A DNA stretch of 64,000 nt from Symbiodinium natans (Eukaryota > Sar > Dinophyceae > Suessiales > Symbiodiniaceae). Of this stretch, positions 48,939 to 58,579 are shown piece by piece. How positions within the stretch are numbered: the stretch's first letter is position 1; every line of letters begins with the position of its first letter. Location of the stretch: NCBI GenBank assembly GCA_905221605.1, contig CAJNDS010002524.1, positions 1,164,134-1,228,133 of the forward strand, written 5' to 3'. The notes under the pieces are model-generated. The model made no database searches and was not told where the DNA came from. It saw nothing but the letters and a program-made list of their open reading frames with translations. The translations under genes were made by a program, and so were the position numbers.

Positions 48939-49058
48939 AACGGAATCGTCACGGCCTCTGTGCTGATTCTGACGGCCAGTGAGTGCTTGCGTGCTTGCTT
49001 GCCATGCTTTGCAAGCGCAGAGCGGAGCTCGTGCGGCGTGGCCTCCAAGCCTTGTGGG
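48939..49058 (+). CDS. Possible first exon with signal-like N-terminus
   Basis: ATG at 48939: MNGIVTASVLILTASECLRA then a Cys/Ser/Ala-rich stretch to the TTTAGGG intron. The N-terminal 18 residues could be a signal peptide. It could start the cysteine-containing gene ending at 57.95 kb, but that is a guess. Confidence 0.4.
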
Positions 49059-49059
49059 G

Positions 49060-49107
49060 GGGTTTAGGGTTTAGGGTTTAGGGTTTAGGGTTTAGGGTTT
49101 AGGGTAT
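49060..49107. repeat. TTTAGGG array at the 5' border of a long ORF unit
   Basis: About six units. Confidence 0.9.
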
Positions 49108-49186
49108 GGCTACGGCTCAAGTTTGGCTACGAGACCCAAAAGGGTAATGCTTGACAATTCGTAGAATTTCTTGCCTCACTTGTGCC

Positions 49187-49906
49187 ATGGCAGACAGAAA
49201 ACTCGTTGCTTGCATTGGGTATACTCTGAGATTAGCACAGAGACAGAAGGAGATTGATGTTGCTGGCCACCTCTGGCATGGCTTGTACTCTTTGACAAAG
49301 ACAACCAATGTCACAGCCCGCATCACAAAACCAATCAGTCTCTACTCGGCATTGGGCTTCAGTGACATGATGAGTGAAAGCATCTCCACGGTGTTTGTTG
49401 ACGATGCTCCAAGCCAAGGGCGTGGTCCTTCCATTCAGACCCAGTCAAAGATGCAGACTTCGACTGTAGTTGATGTCGACAGCAGTGCTCTCAGAAGCGG
49501 TGCTCTCACTGACAAGGGCAATCCAGACAACGAGGGCTGCTTTGTGCAGGCGCATGGAGAGCTGGACTGTTGGGAAAGCGCCACGCAAACCGAGGTAGAG
49601 GTCATCGCCAGGCCGCAGTTTGAGCTCATCATGGACGACATGAAGAAGCATGTTGAGAACTTGAGCGCACAGGTGGCCCAACTCAGCCATTCCGTTGGCG
49701 AACCCATATCAACGCGGATTATGTCCAGATGCGAGTCATCAGCAGAGGCAAGCAGTGATGTGTCGTCGTCGGTTGTGATGCCATGGTTGCCGCACATGAC
49801 CCTTGAAGAGGTGCAGGCACGGGCTTATGCCAAAAAGGTTGAGGACAGGAGTCGTCGCAGGCAGCAACGCCTCCAGTCACTTGGAAAATGTGCAGACAAC
49901 ACCTGA
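49187..49906 (+). CDS. Uninterrupted 239-codon ORF of unknown function, possibly retrotransposon-derived
   Basis: From ATG 49187 (GCCATGGCA context; the frame is open upstream to 49151) to TGA at about 49904. It has no intron, no TTTAGGG and no introner over 720 bp, unlike every other gene here. The N-terminal part (LVACIGYTLRLAQRQKEIDV) is followed by a Ser/Gln-rich middle, a probable coiled coil (MDDMKKHVENLSAQVAQLSH) and a basic C-terminus (AYAKKVEDRSRRRQQRLQSL). The 3' flank ends CTCAAAAA then GGGTTTAGGG, like the LINE 3' end at 54872. I infer a retrocopy or a LINE ORF1-type protein; neither is proven. Confidence 0.6.
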   Translation: MADRKLVACIGYTLRLAQRQKEIDVAGHLWHGLYSLTKTTNVTARITKPISLYSALGFSDMMSESISTVFVDDAPSQGRGPSIQTQSKMQTSTVVDVDSSALRSGALTDKGNPDNEGCFVQAHGELDCWESATQTEVEVIARPQFELIMDDMKKHVENLSAQVAQLSHSVGEPISTRIMSRCESSAEASSDVSSSVVMPWLPHMTLEEVQARAYAKKVEDRSRRRQQRLQSLGKCADNT

Positions 49907-50025
49907 CCGGAACTGGTGTGCGTGTCGTTAGTCTTCTAGTTTGTGCTCGGAAGTGGATCTGTGATGCATAGCGTCAACACATGTCCCCTGAGCTGCCGGC
50001 ATGCCCCTCAGTCCGTGCTCAAAAA

Positions 50026-50095
50026 GGGTTTAGGGTTCAGGGTTCAGGGTTTAGGGTTTAGGGTTTAGGGTTTAGGGTTTAGGGTTTAGGGCAGT
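50026..50095. repeat. TTTAGGG/TTCAGGG array directly after an A-rich tail
   Basis: It starts at the end of GTGCTCAAAAA. Confidence 0.9.
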
Positions 50096-50098
50096 GAG

Positions 50099-50179
50099 TG
50101 CTCAGAGTCTGGGTTCGGAGAAAGGCGTTTAGGGGCAGCTGCATGTGCGCCGGCAGCCTCAAAGTCCGTTGCTCAAAAA
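50099..50179. mobile_element. Two solo 3' tails of LINE-like elements
   Basis: 50099-50125 repeats the last bases of the LINE at 54849-54872 (TGCTCAGAG(T/C)CTGGGTTC). 50147-50179 repeats the tail seen at 49995-50025 (GCCGGCA...GTCCG...GCTCAAAAA). Confidence 0.65.
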
Positions 50180-50307
50180 GGGCCCTAAACCCTAAACCCT
50201 AAAGTGGCGCAAGCGGTTCGAGGTTCAGGATTTCAGACCCTTTGGGGTCTAGGCGTGCTTCCTACCCGAAAACACAGCGGGATTCCTAATAGGGTCCATG
50301 TACCGAA

Positions 50308-50493
50308 TATAGGGGTCGGAGTACTTACTTATAGTATTCCTTAGTAGCAGAGTAGGTAACCTTTAACCTTTTTGGGTTAATATCTTCCCCTTATAATCCC
50401 CAAGGTTAACCTTTAAAACCCCTAGGTACTGGACAACTAAGATTCCCTTATGGTTCCTGTATGATTATACGATAAGAATTAAGGCCCCTATAT
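50308..50493. mobile_element. Introner-like element, family F (copy 6), host of a nested family H element
   Basis: TATAGGGGTCGGAGTAC ... AAGGCCCCTATA. Family H sits inside at 50340-50441. Confidence 0.85.
50340..50441. mobile_element. Introner-like element, family H (copy 2), TSD ATTC, nested in family F
   Basis: CTTAGTAGCAGAGTAGGTAA ... GGACAACTAAG, 102 bp. ATTC at 50336-50339 and 50442-50445; removing one ATTC plus H restores the family F motif ATTCCCTTATGG. Confidence 0.95.
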
Positions 50494-50885
50494 TATATAG
50501 TATATAACTTGGGACGTACGGGGGTGCTATCGTGGCTTTCAGGCCCGGGTATATACCATTTGGGTACATGGACCGTTAGGGTTTAGGGTTCACTTACTAG
50601 ACGACCTAAACCCTAAACCCTGAACCCTAAACCCTCAACCCTAAACCCTAAACCCCTTCATTCCTTACAAACCCCTACTGAGAACCAGATGAAAGTCCCT
50701 GCAAGACAGGGCGATAAGAAGACAGAAAAAACAAAAAAGGGTTTAGGGTTTTGTGAAACCCTAGAGCCCTTAAAACCTAAGCCGTAAACCCGAGAACCCT
50801 GAACCCTAAACCCTGAACCCTGAACCCTAAACCCTGAACCCCAAACCCCAAACCTAAGCTGTAAACCCTAAACGTGTGCCCTAAG

Positions 50886-51184
50886 GTGGTGGAACATGAC
50901 GATGAAGGCTGGCGACTGCGCCTTCGTTCCACGCCAATGGTGTGCGCCCCAGGAGGAGGTCAATTCCCGAGTGTCGACCTAAAGCGGTATTTAGGGATCA
51001 GGGGGGTTTGTATTTTTGTTAAGCCCTAAACCCTAAACCCTAAACCCTAAACTCAGTTTAGGGTCCAGGGTTTCCTCTCGCGCACCCTCCGGGTTCTCGG
51101 GGTGGTTTGGGTGAAGATTCGTCAAGAAGAAGTGTGGCGCTTGTGTAGTTTTGGGCGCTTCGAGTCAGGAAGCTTGAAGCAGGT
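50886..51184 (+). CDS. Two coding exons, product unknown
   Basis: 50886-50979 (acceptor CCTAAG) encodes VVEHDDEGWRLRLRSTPMVC and more. About 51073-51182 encodes VVWVKIRQEEVWRLCSFGRF and ends CAG|GTGGTTTAGG. Both strongly protein-like. Confidence 0.6.
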
Positions 51185-51212
51185 GGTTTAGGGTTTAGTG
51201 TTTAGGGTTTAG

Positions 51213-51350
51213 GGACGCAAGAATCCATCTGCATATTGTGCGGAAGGTTCCGTTGCGAGTTGGTGCATTGGAGGCACTGAGACGTGGCTAAAACCCCACA
51301 TTCTAGCGACGTGGCGGAGAAGGTTTCTTGGGGCCCAGGTGCGTTTCGTG
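51213..51350 (+). CDS. Possible coding exon
   Basis: Frame NPSAYCAEGSVASWCIGGTE then WLKPHILATWRRRFLG. A minus-strand frame of 114 codons covers the same bases, so the call is weak. Confidence 0.3.
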
Positions 51351-51613
51351 CCCTGGAGATGAGTAGCCTGAGAGCAGCCTTCTAACAAAACAACACTGCG
51401 TTTTGCGAAGTAAGCGCGTGTTCGCCTGGATTTTGGCTGCCTGAGGAGTCCTGGGTTTTCTCTTTTGGCATGCTGCGATGGTAGAAGAACACGGGTTTTT
51501 AGGATGTAGTCGCGGCTTCGGGCGGCCGCCATTGTGGCTGCAAAGGTTCTCACATCCCTACACCCTAAAACCCCAAACCCTAAACCCTAAACCCTTGCGA
51601 AAACCCTAAACCC

Positions 51614-51875
51614 TGCTCCAGGGTGGATTCTTGAAAGCTTCGCTTGGTACGACCTACGGCTGCCAGAAGCCTGCGACATGGAAATGCGCAGACACCGCAA
51701 GGCGTGGATCGGGATCCCGCAGCTATACAGCTTCGCAGAAGATCCATGCTCTCAGAAAGTGTAGCCGTGAGAACTGCCGCATGACCTTCCTGCGCATCCG
51801 GTGGCTGCACCAAGACGAAACGCACTTCAGGAGAAGACCCGAGAGGCTTCATCTGAGGGCTCATGTACTTTGGGA
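51614..51875 (+). CDS. Coding exon, product unknown
   Basis: CTCCAG acceptor. Two frames are long: one reads WILESFAWYDLRLPEACDME to a TAG at about 51765; the other (KASLGTTYGCQKPATWKCAD, then RENCRMTFLRIRWLHQDETH) is open over the whole exon and has a C-x-C-like basic pattern. A family B element starts at the exon end. Confidence 0.45.
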
Positions 51876-52012
51876 GGTTCATTAGGGTACTTCTACGTAG
51901 GGTTAAAAGTACCTTTGAATAATAAGGTAATATAAGGTATAATTGTTGCCCTACTTATCACCCTACTTACAAGTAAAACCCTACTAATAGGTACCCGAAT
52001 GAACCTCCAATT
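51875..52012. mobile_element. Introner-like element, family B
   Basis: TTTGGGAGGTTCATTAGGGT pairs with GTACCCGAATGAACCTCCAA. Confidence 0.75.
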
Positions 52013-52096
52013 GGTGTGCTGGCAACGCCCCCGTGCAAGCAGATGCATAGGATCACAGCCCGGCCTTCACGGGTGCTCGGCGAGAGAAGGAATCAG

Positions 52097-52133
52097 GGTT
52101 TAGGGTTTAGGGTTTAGGGTTTAGGGTTTAGGG
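52097..52133. repeat. TTTAGGG array at the 5' border of the LINE
   Basis: Five units, then LINE coding sequence without a gap. Confidence 0.9.
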
Positions 52134-54794
52134 TTCTCTCAGTATTCCTTTAGACTCCATTCGGGTTACTTGCAACACTTCTGCAATGCAAGAGCTTGGA
52201 ACAGATCATGGGCTTGTCAGTGCAAACTTCATGGTTATTGACCTCTGCAACACCCCCAAGCGACAACAGCAGTCCCGAAAAAGAAGTCGACAGTGTCATC
52301 GTTGGACTGTTCGAGTTGACCTCCCGGAGCTGGAGGAACAGCTCAGCAAATTCTGGTCGCCAGAAGCTGTGATGAACATTCATGAGCAGTTGTTTGTTCT
52401 CCAGCGCCTCGCCAACGGTGCATGCTCACATAGGAAGGGACTAAGGTTTATTGACCCCCCTCTGGTGAAAGACCTGTGCAAACAGAGACGAGAGGCCACA
52501 GATCCTGCTGAGCGTGCATGGTTGGTCAGGGCTGTGTCGTTAACTCGTGCTGCAGCCAAAAGGCAATGGTGGCAGAGCTTAGAAGACATGGCTGGGTAGG
52601 GCAATGGGGAGGCCATCAGGTATCTTCGCAGACGATTGCAGAAACCTACCACCACCTCTGCCTTGATCCGACAGTGTGGCGGCCAGGAGGCCGCTGCTAA
52701 AGCCATCCGAGAGCACACCCGTTCAGTTTTCGGTGCCCAGCTGTCGGACGAAGATATCGGGCTGCTGCGTCAGATGCAGAATGAACTGCGTAGTGCTGCA
52801 GCTTCTGCTCCCTTGTGTGCCTTCCAGCCAGACGAGGTTAGACAATATGTCCAAGACAAAGTGCACGTTCGAAAGACTGCTGGTATGCTGGGAGTCAGTG
52901 CGGAGCTCATTCGAGCTCTTTCGCTGACGGAGCTGGGCATGGACTTTCTCACTGGGCATTGCAACCTCATGCTACGTGACAAGATACTCCCCCAAAGCTA
53001 TTTGCGGGCATGTATGTGCCTGATTCCAAAGGACCCTGCCCACGCAATATAGACCGCTATGTTTGCTAGAGCCCATGGCCAAGCTTACCAGCGGCCTGGC
53101 CTACCAGCGCTTGATCCGTGTCTGGGAGCGGCCACAGTGTCAGCTAGGTGCCCTGACTGGGTGTCAGGTCATTGACTGCCTTTGGCTGTCACAAACTCTG
53201 CTTTACAAAGAGTATAAAACGGCTTCGCCAGGCCTTCGACAACCTCAGTCGTGTGGCTGTGCTAGACTTCCTCTTGAACCGGACCCCTCCAGGACTCCAG
53301 CATGAGGCGTGTCTCCTGTGGCAGTTATTACAGTGTCAACTCCACTTTTCTTGGGGAGATGAAGAATGGACTGTAGACGCCACCACTGGAGTCCAACAGG
53401 GGGCGCCTCTGAGCGCGGGCATTTTCAGCCTTATTGTAGGCTGGGCGCTGCAGAAACTCTTTGAGGTGTGGGAATGCAGCGGTGTACAATTTCAGCACAA
53501 ACTTCCGAGTGAACTGCCTTTGCTTGGTTGGGCGTATGTTGATGACATCATCCTAAATTTACAAACTTGGCCTGAGTTGGTTGCTTGTTTTGCTGCTTTG
53601 GAAAACACCCTTCAGGGCTTAGGGTTGTGCATCAACTTTGACAAGACTGTCATAGTGCTTCCTGACCGAATGTGGCCGGAAGCGAGAGCATTTGCGGCAA
53701 CTCACCCTGAACACCCTGTCTGCCGATGTAAGTGGAGAACTGATGGCGTATACCTCCGAAAACCCTTCAAGCCTTTCCAGTCAGCTTCCACTGTGTCGGG
53801 GTGGGCCCTGGCTGCTGCGGGAAAACTGGCGCACGCAGGGTGGGAAGAACTTGCCCCTGTGCTGCACCAGTGCCGATGGAATCATGGCTTGCTCCCCTTT
53901 GTTCTCCTTAACCGATACGTTTTCGCAAAGTTTTCGTGGTTTGGGATGATGATCGAGCCGCTGATACAGTGGGGGCAGGGCCTTGATAGCTTGCAATGCA
54001 CAATGATGTGCCTGTCCTTGCAGCTTTACATTCCCAGCAGCATGAAGGGAGAGCACGCAGTGTGCCTGCACCGCCTGCGCCGTCGCATGGTATACACTTG
54101 CCTTCAGCTGAACAATAAGTTCAGATGGCTCCTGCTTCTCATGCGAAGACGGTGGACGTATGCGGGACACCTGCTTCGAAAACCCCTGAACAGTCTGCCA
54201 TTGAGTATCATTGCTGCTTCCAATCCTGGCTCCATACGACAAGCAGTGCCAGCCCCGTGGCATAGCATATACACTTGGCTTGTTAAACAGTTGCAGGACT
54301 TGCGGTGGATTGAGCCCCATGATAAGCAGCCCAGCATTGAACAGCTGCAGGAACTTGCCAAGGACCGGGATGTTTGGTTTCAGGGCTGGGGTCGTCTTGA
54401 ACACCAATATTTCATGGAGTTGCAATATGAACATGTCTTTCTGTGGTCCAGCTTGAGAGTGGCCTTGCAAGCAGCCACGGCTTGGAAGCAGACAGTCGCA
54501 GTTGCTTGGGCATGTGAAAGCTGGTGGCTCATCTGGCTGAGCGAAATCGAGGGCCCTGCTAGGGTTGCATATGATGGGCACGATTTTTTGCATTGCGTGG
54601 GATACTTGCGGATGGAGTGCCCTGATGTTTGGGGCTTAGACTTCGTCGTGCCGCAAATCTTCCTGGACGTTCATCTGGGATGTGTGCTGTCATGGGTGCA
54701 GGCCATTTGGAATACTTATGGGTGCGTTGCTACCTTTTCGGTCATGAATGAAGTGGAAGGTCGTTTTGCGGTTGAGTTTGCGGGCTTGCAATAA
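52134..54794 (+). pseudogene. LINE ORF2: endonuclease end plus reverse transcriptase, inactivated
   Basis: Order of motifs: GTDHGLVSANF (endonuclease SDH-type end), basic linker, KDPAHA / YRPLCLLEPMAKLTSGL (RT motifs 1-2), LRQAFDNLSRVAVLDFLL (motif A region), TTGVQQGAPLSAGIFSLIVG (motif B), LGWAYVDDIIL (motif C with catalytic YVDD), LCINFDKTVI, and a long thumb/C-terminal part with a WAGHL-like RRRWTYAGHLLRKPLNSL. Breaks: an in-frame TAG at 52597-52599, a frameshift near 53040 and a second with a small deletion near 53215. The deletion removes the first aspartate of motif A. The C-terminal part from about 53210 to the stop at 54794 is intact. Confidence 0.9.
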
Positions 54795-54872
54795 GCCCTT
54801 CGCTACTGCTGAGCTCTGCAAGACGCGGTGCTTGGTGGTCCCAGCTGATGCTCAGAGCCTGGGTTCAGAAAA
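52134..54872 (+). mobile_element. 5'-truncated non-LTR retrotransposon (LINE)
   Basis: LINEs copy themselves by target-primed reverse transcription. The element starts inside the C-terminal part of the APE-type endonuclease, directly after a TTTAGGG array, and ends in AGAAAA directly before GGGTTTAGGG. Its coding part is described separately. There is a short 3' UTR (about 78 bp) and no introner or telomere-type insert inside, suggesting it is younger than the surrounding introns. Confidence 0.9.
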
Positions 54873-55071
54873 GGGTTTAGGGTTCAGGGAGACCATCACT
54901 AGAACATGTCGAGGCTTTTCTGCTTGCGGTTCAGGGTGCAGTGGTTAGGGTTCAGGATTTCGGGTTTAAGGTTGAGGGTTTAAGATCTGGCTCGCCCCCG
55001 AGCCCAGTTGCAAAAGAGTTTCGGGTTTAGGGTTTAGGGTTTCGGGTTTAGGGTTTGAGGTTTAGGGTCCT

Positions 55072-55233
55072 GTGTGGAAAGACATAGACATGGACATGCC
55101 GCATGAGGAAAGGGACGTCGTGCAACGGAAGCTCTTTACCCGAAAACCCCATAACCCTGAAACCCCAAACCCTGACCTCCTCCCGCCCACCAGCCAGACG
55201 CTTGGAGTCACCGGAATGTGCACCCGGGCAGAG
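55072..55233 (+). CDS. Two coding exons, product unknown
   Basis: About 55072-55145 encodes WKDIDMDMPHEERDVVQRKL; 55194-55233 (acceptor CCCACCAG) encodes TLGVTGMCTRAE before GAG|GTCTGT. Confidence 0.5.
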
Positions 55234-55439
55234 GTCTGTGTTAGGGGTTTAGGGTTTAGGGTTAGGGTTTAGGGTCTAGGGTTGCAAACCCCCCAGGGGT
55301 CTAGGGCTTAGGGCCTCCCTTCTTCCCGAAACCCTACGATCCCGCCACCAAAAAAATGGGTTTAGGGTTTAGGGGTTTAGGGTTTAGGGGTAGGGTTAAG
55401 GGTTTAGGGTTTAGGGTTGAGGGCTCAAGGCTCGGCCTT

Positions 55440-55755
55440 AGAGCTTCACGTGGAGGTCCTTACCTTGTGCGAGCGTCCTAAACCCTCAACCCTAAACCCT
55501 AAACCCTAAACCCTAAACCCTAAACCCTAAACTCCTCTGAGTCCCGAAGCCGGAATCCCGAAACCCCTTACCCCCCAAAATCCTCAAGCACCAAGAAAGG
55601 CCCTGAGGGTGCAGGGCTTAGGGTTCCACATCCTGATTCCCTAAACCCCAGACCCTGGACCCTAAACCCTAAACCCTAAACCCTAAACCCTCAGGTTCCA
55701 CTTCGTGGAGTCCCCAGCGATTCGCAGCATTAGTAGTGACCCAAGACGGTGTTGG
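55440..55755 (+). CDS. Two short coding-like exons
   Basis: About 55436-55483 (ALELHVEVLTLCERP) and 55695-55755 (acceptor CCCTCAG; FHFVESPAIRSISSDPRR). CCCTAAA arrays separate them. Confidence 0.45.
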
Positions 55756-55893
55756 GATTTAGGGCTTGGTGGGGCTTTTAGGGTTCAGGGTGTAGGGCCG
55801 TTTAGGGTTTAGGGCTTAGGGTTTAGGGTTTAGGGTTTAGGGTTTCGGGTTTTGGGTTTCGGGTTTCGGGTTTAGTGTTTAGGGTTTAGGGTG

Positions 55894-56026
55894 CGTATAG
55901 GGCTGATGGATGGAGAGCTGCATCTGAGGCTCCAGGCTTGCGTGATGAGAGATCTCCGTTTAGTGTCCTCATACTCATCATGTGGTGGGACTTCCATAAT
56001 CTCTTGCGTCCTTTATCTGCTGTAGG
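55894..56026 (+). CDS. Coding exon, product unknown
   Basis: Frame ADGWRAASEAPGLRDERSPF then SVLILIMWWDFHNLLRPLSA, possibly with one membrane helix. Ends in a TTTAGGG intron. Confidence 0.5.
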
Positions 56027-56248
56027 GTTTAGGGTTTAGGATTTAGGGTTTAGGGTTTAGGGTTTAGGGGTTTAGGGTTCAGAGCGAACGGTTGAGGGCT
56101 TAGGGCACTGCACACTTCATGACCACCATCACTCCATACAGGGCTTTCTGTAAGCAACATCGGCTTATGAGGTAGCAAGGGTGATCAGACTGGAGCAGGG
56201 ATCCTAAACCCTAAGCCCTAAGCCCTAAACCCTAAACCTTAAACCCTA

Positions 56249-56424
56249 AGTCTTCGTGAGGCAAAGCTTTGTAGTCCCCGGTCTCCTGTTGTTCCGAGGC
56301 AGTGTTGCAACCCCCCTTTGGGCTGTTGCAGCGTAACGCGTTTCTTAAAAAGGGTGCGCACAGTTCACAAGTTGAATGGCCGGGAGCCAAGGTGCAGCCA
56401 AGAAACACCAAAAGCCTTAACCCA
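56249..56424 (+). CDS. Coding exon(s), product unknown
   Basis: VFVRQSFVVPGLLLFRGSVA up to about 56333, then from a GTTGCAG acceptor RNAFLKKGAHSSQVEWPGAK. Either two exons with a very small intron or one with a frame ambiguity. Confidence 0.45.
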
Positions 56425-56522
56425 CAAGCACCTGCACCCAAAGCCCCCAAACCCTAACCTCTAAACCCTAAATCTCCAAACCTCTGAACCTCTAAACTCC
56501 CAGCCAACCAGCCGGCCTCCAG

Positions 56523-56606
56523 GCATTCACGTGTGGTTCTTCGGCGAGCGCTTCGACAAAAAGAGCTGCAAGGCGGGGAGAGGGCCATCCTGCTTCGGCC
56601 TAATAC
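56523..56606 (+). CDS. Coding exon of a cysteine-containing protein
   Basis: CCTCCAG acceptor. Encodes IHVWFFGERFDKKSCKAGRG then PSCFGLIP. The KKSC spacing resembles HKSC in the next exon. Confidence 0.6.
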
Positions 56607-57154
56607 CTTAGGGTTTTGGGTGTTGGGTTTAGGGTTTAGGGTTTAGGGTTTAGGAACAAATCTCGAAACATATGAAATCCCTGCAACCCTCAAGTTCCTA
56701 AACCCCAAAAGCCTCAACCCTTTAAAGGCTGAACCCCCCCCCCCCCCTGAAGCCCAAAGCCCCTAGACCCCTACAACCCCTAAACCCTCAACGCCTAAAA
56801 GCCCTAAACCCTAAAACCCAAAGCCCCTAAAAACCTCAACCCCTGATAGCCCTCAAGCCCTGAAACCCAAACCCCTAACCCTCAACCCTCAAAGATTCTT
56901 AACGCTGAAAACCCTCAACCCCTAAAACCCTCAACCCCTAAACCCGAACCCCCTAAACCCTCAACCTCTCGCACGCGCTGTGCCGAAACCAACCCCTACA
57001 ATCCCTGAACCCCTACAACCCCTGAATCCTAAACCCCTACAACCCCAAAACCCCGAAACCCAAAACCCCTACAGTCCCAAACCTAGTCTCAGCCTAAACC
57101 TCTACAATCCTAAAACCCTAAACCCTAAATCCTGAACCTTAAACCGCACCCTAC

Positions 57155-57236
57155 ACAAGTCGTGCGCAAAGCCTGAGGCCTTGGAAGACAAAGGGGTGGA
57201 CCCGACGCGGCCGCTCTACACGTCAGGCACTTAAGG
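57155..57236 (+). CDS. Coding exon of a cysteine-containing protein
   Basis: Frame HKSCAKPEALEDKGVDPTRP then LYTSGT, TAA after it or a donor in the telomere-type intron. Confidence 0.55.
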
Positions 57237-57266
57237 TACCTAGGGAAGGTTCCGGAGCCTTAGGGT

Positions 57267-57500
57267 TGGGTTTAGGGTTTAGGGTTTAGGGTTTAGGGTT
57301 TAGGGTTTAGGGTTTAGGGTTTAGGGTTTAGGGTTTAGGGTTTAGGGTTTAGGGTTTAGGGTCTGTAGGGTTTATAGGGTTTATAGGGTTTATAGGGTTT
57401 ATAGGGTTTATAGGGTTTATAGGGTTTATAGGGTTTATAGGGTTTATAGGGTTTATAGGGTTTATAGGGTTTATAGGGTTTATAGGGTTTATAGGGTTTA
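57267..57500. repeat. TTTAGGG array merging into a TTTATAGGG (9-bp) array
   Basis: About 13 TTTAGGG units then about 14 perfect TTTATAGGG units (57369-57497), then two TTTAGGG units. Confidence 0.95.
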
Positions 57501-57520
57501 GGGTTTAGGGAATGTTAGGT

Positions 57521-57602
57521 AGTGGGACATTTCTAATTTACCCTTGTTGTGTTTAAGAGGACAGGAATATTTTTCAGAGGGTGTTAAGGGCCATCCTAGT
57601 TA
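57521..57602. mobile_element. Introner-like element, family J (copy 3)
   Basis: GTGGGACATTTCTAATTTACCC with GTGTTTAAGAGGA and ATATTTTTCAGAGGG. Confidence 0.6.
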
Positions 57603-57689
57603 GGGAATCTTGGGTTTCATACCCCCCTTGAACCCTTTTCCCTTGCGAACCCTAAGCCCTAAACCCTAAACCCTAAACCCTAAACCCTG

Positions 57690-57948
57690 CGAATTAGAAG
57701 CTGCTCAGCGATCCATCTGCAAGAAGTACTCGAAGCTTCATGGGTGTTTATAACTTGGTAGCCGGGTTACTGGCTACCAAGAGAAGTAGGTCTTATTGGT
57801 CGCCATGAACCTCCAAGTAGGCTTTTGTCCACATGGATATCATCCAGTAAAGATTTTGAATCAAGATGACATTCCATCCCCCACTTCGAGAACATTTGAC
57901 ACAAGAAATGAGGCATGTTCTGCAAATCCGAAATGCTGCGCCCTCTAA
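57690..57948 (+). CDS. Last two exons of a cysteine-containing protein, with stop
   Basis: 57690-57735 encodes ELEAAQRSICKKYSK. After a family B element, 57817-57948 encodes GFCPHGYHPVKILNQDDIPS then PTSRTFDTRNEACSANPKCC and AL, TAA at 57946-57948. Six cysteines in the last 60 residues and no helix suggest an extracellular or luminal domain. Exons at 56523 and 57155 probably belong to the same gene. Family unknown. Confidence 0.6.
57735..57816. mobile_element. Introner-like element, family B with a 28-bp family L mini-palindrome inside
   Basis: Outer GAAGCTTCATGGGTGTTTAT and TCGCCATGAACCTCCAAG. Inside: CTTGGTAGCC GGGTTACT GGCTACCAAG, the two ends of family L with almost nothing between. Confidence 0.75.
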
Positions 57949-58579
57949 ATGCCCTTGGTCACAGGAAATAGATTCCTTGCTGACCCAACAAAAACTGCGG
58001 TAAACTGGGCTCCCTGACCTAAGGGCTTGCGCAAGGCCCTAAACACTTCTTGCAGTAGGCTTCTGAAGACTCTCGCCTAGTCGGTGGGCAGTACCTCGGG
58101 CCAGTATTTACAGTGTAGTCCGTTTCCTTGGGGCGGCGCCTGGTTTGCGGACCTTTTCCTTTTTTTGTGGGGGGCGGGTGTTAAGGTTTAAAGAGTGTAT
58201 AGTTTTTAAGGTCAAAAGGGTGCTTGCGGATAAGGATCGGAGATTGCACCTTCGGCTACGAGCCCGCCAAAAAAGGCTCAGGCGTGTCTGGGAGTGGGCG
58301 GGGGAGTTTTTAGGGGTTTCGGGTTGAGGGCTTTGGGGTTTATGGTTTAAGGCTTAGGGAGGTCTAGGCTTAGGGTTTACTCTAGGGTTTACGAATTGTG
58401 TTTCGAGCTTAGGGCGGTTTAGGTTCTGGGGTCTGGCTTTGTATACCCCAAACAACCATACTACTGATTTTTGGAACCCCCTAATGGGCGTTTCCCTATT
58501 CTTGTGATCTACTGGTTGAAGGGTTCAGGAGTAGGATTTAGGGTTTTAGGGTTTTAGGATGTATAGGTGAACCCCAACC
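57949..58579. other. 3' flank, no supported gene
   Basis: Unique sequence and degenerate TTTAGGG-like words. An open frame at 58145-58327 is basic and low in support. Confidence 0.45.

Noticed and set aside
51209-51553. 114-codon minus-strand gene
   Set aside because: Overlaps + exons with better splice sites, and no minus-strand exons are seen nearby.
53781-54593. 270-codon minus-strand open frame
   Set aside because: Lies opposite the LINE reverse transcriptase, whose + frame has clear motifs; the minus frame has none.
57949-58330. Basic 60-codon frame at 58145
   Set aside because: No splice sites or homology; contradictory second frame.
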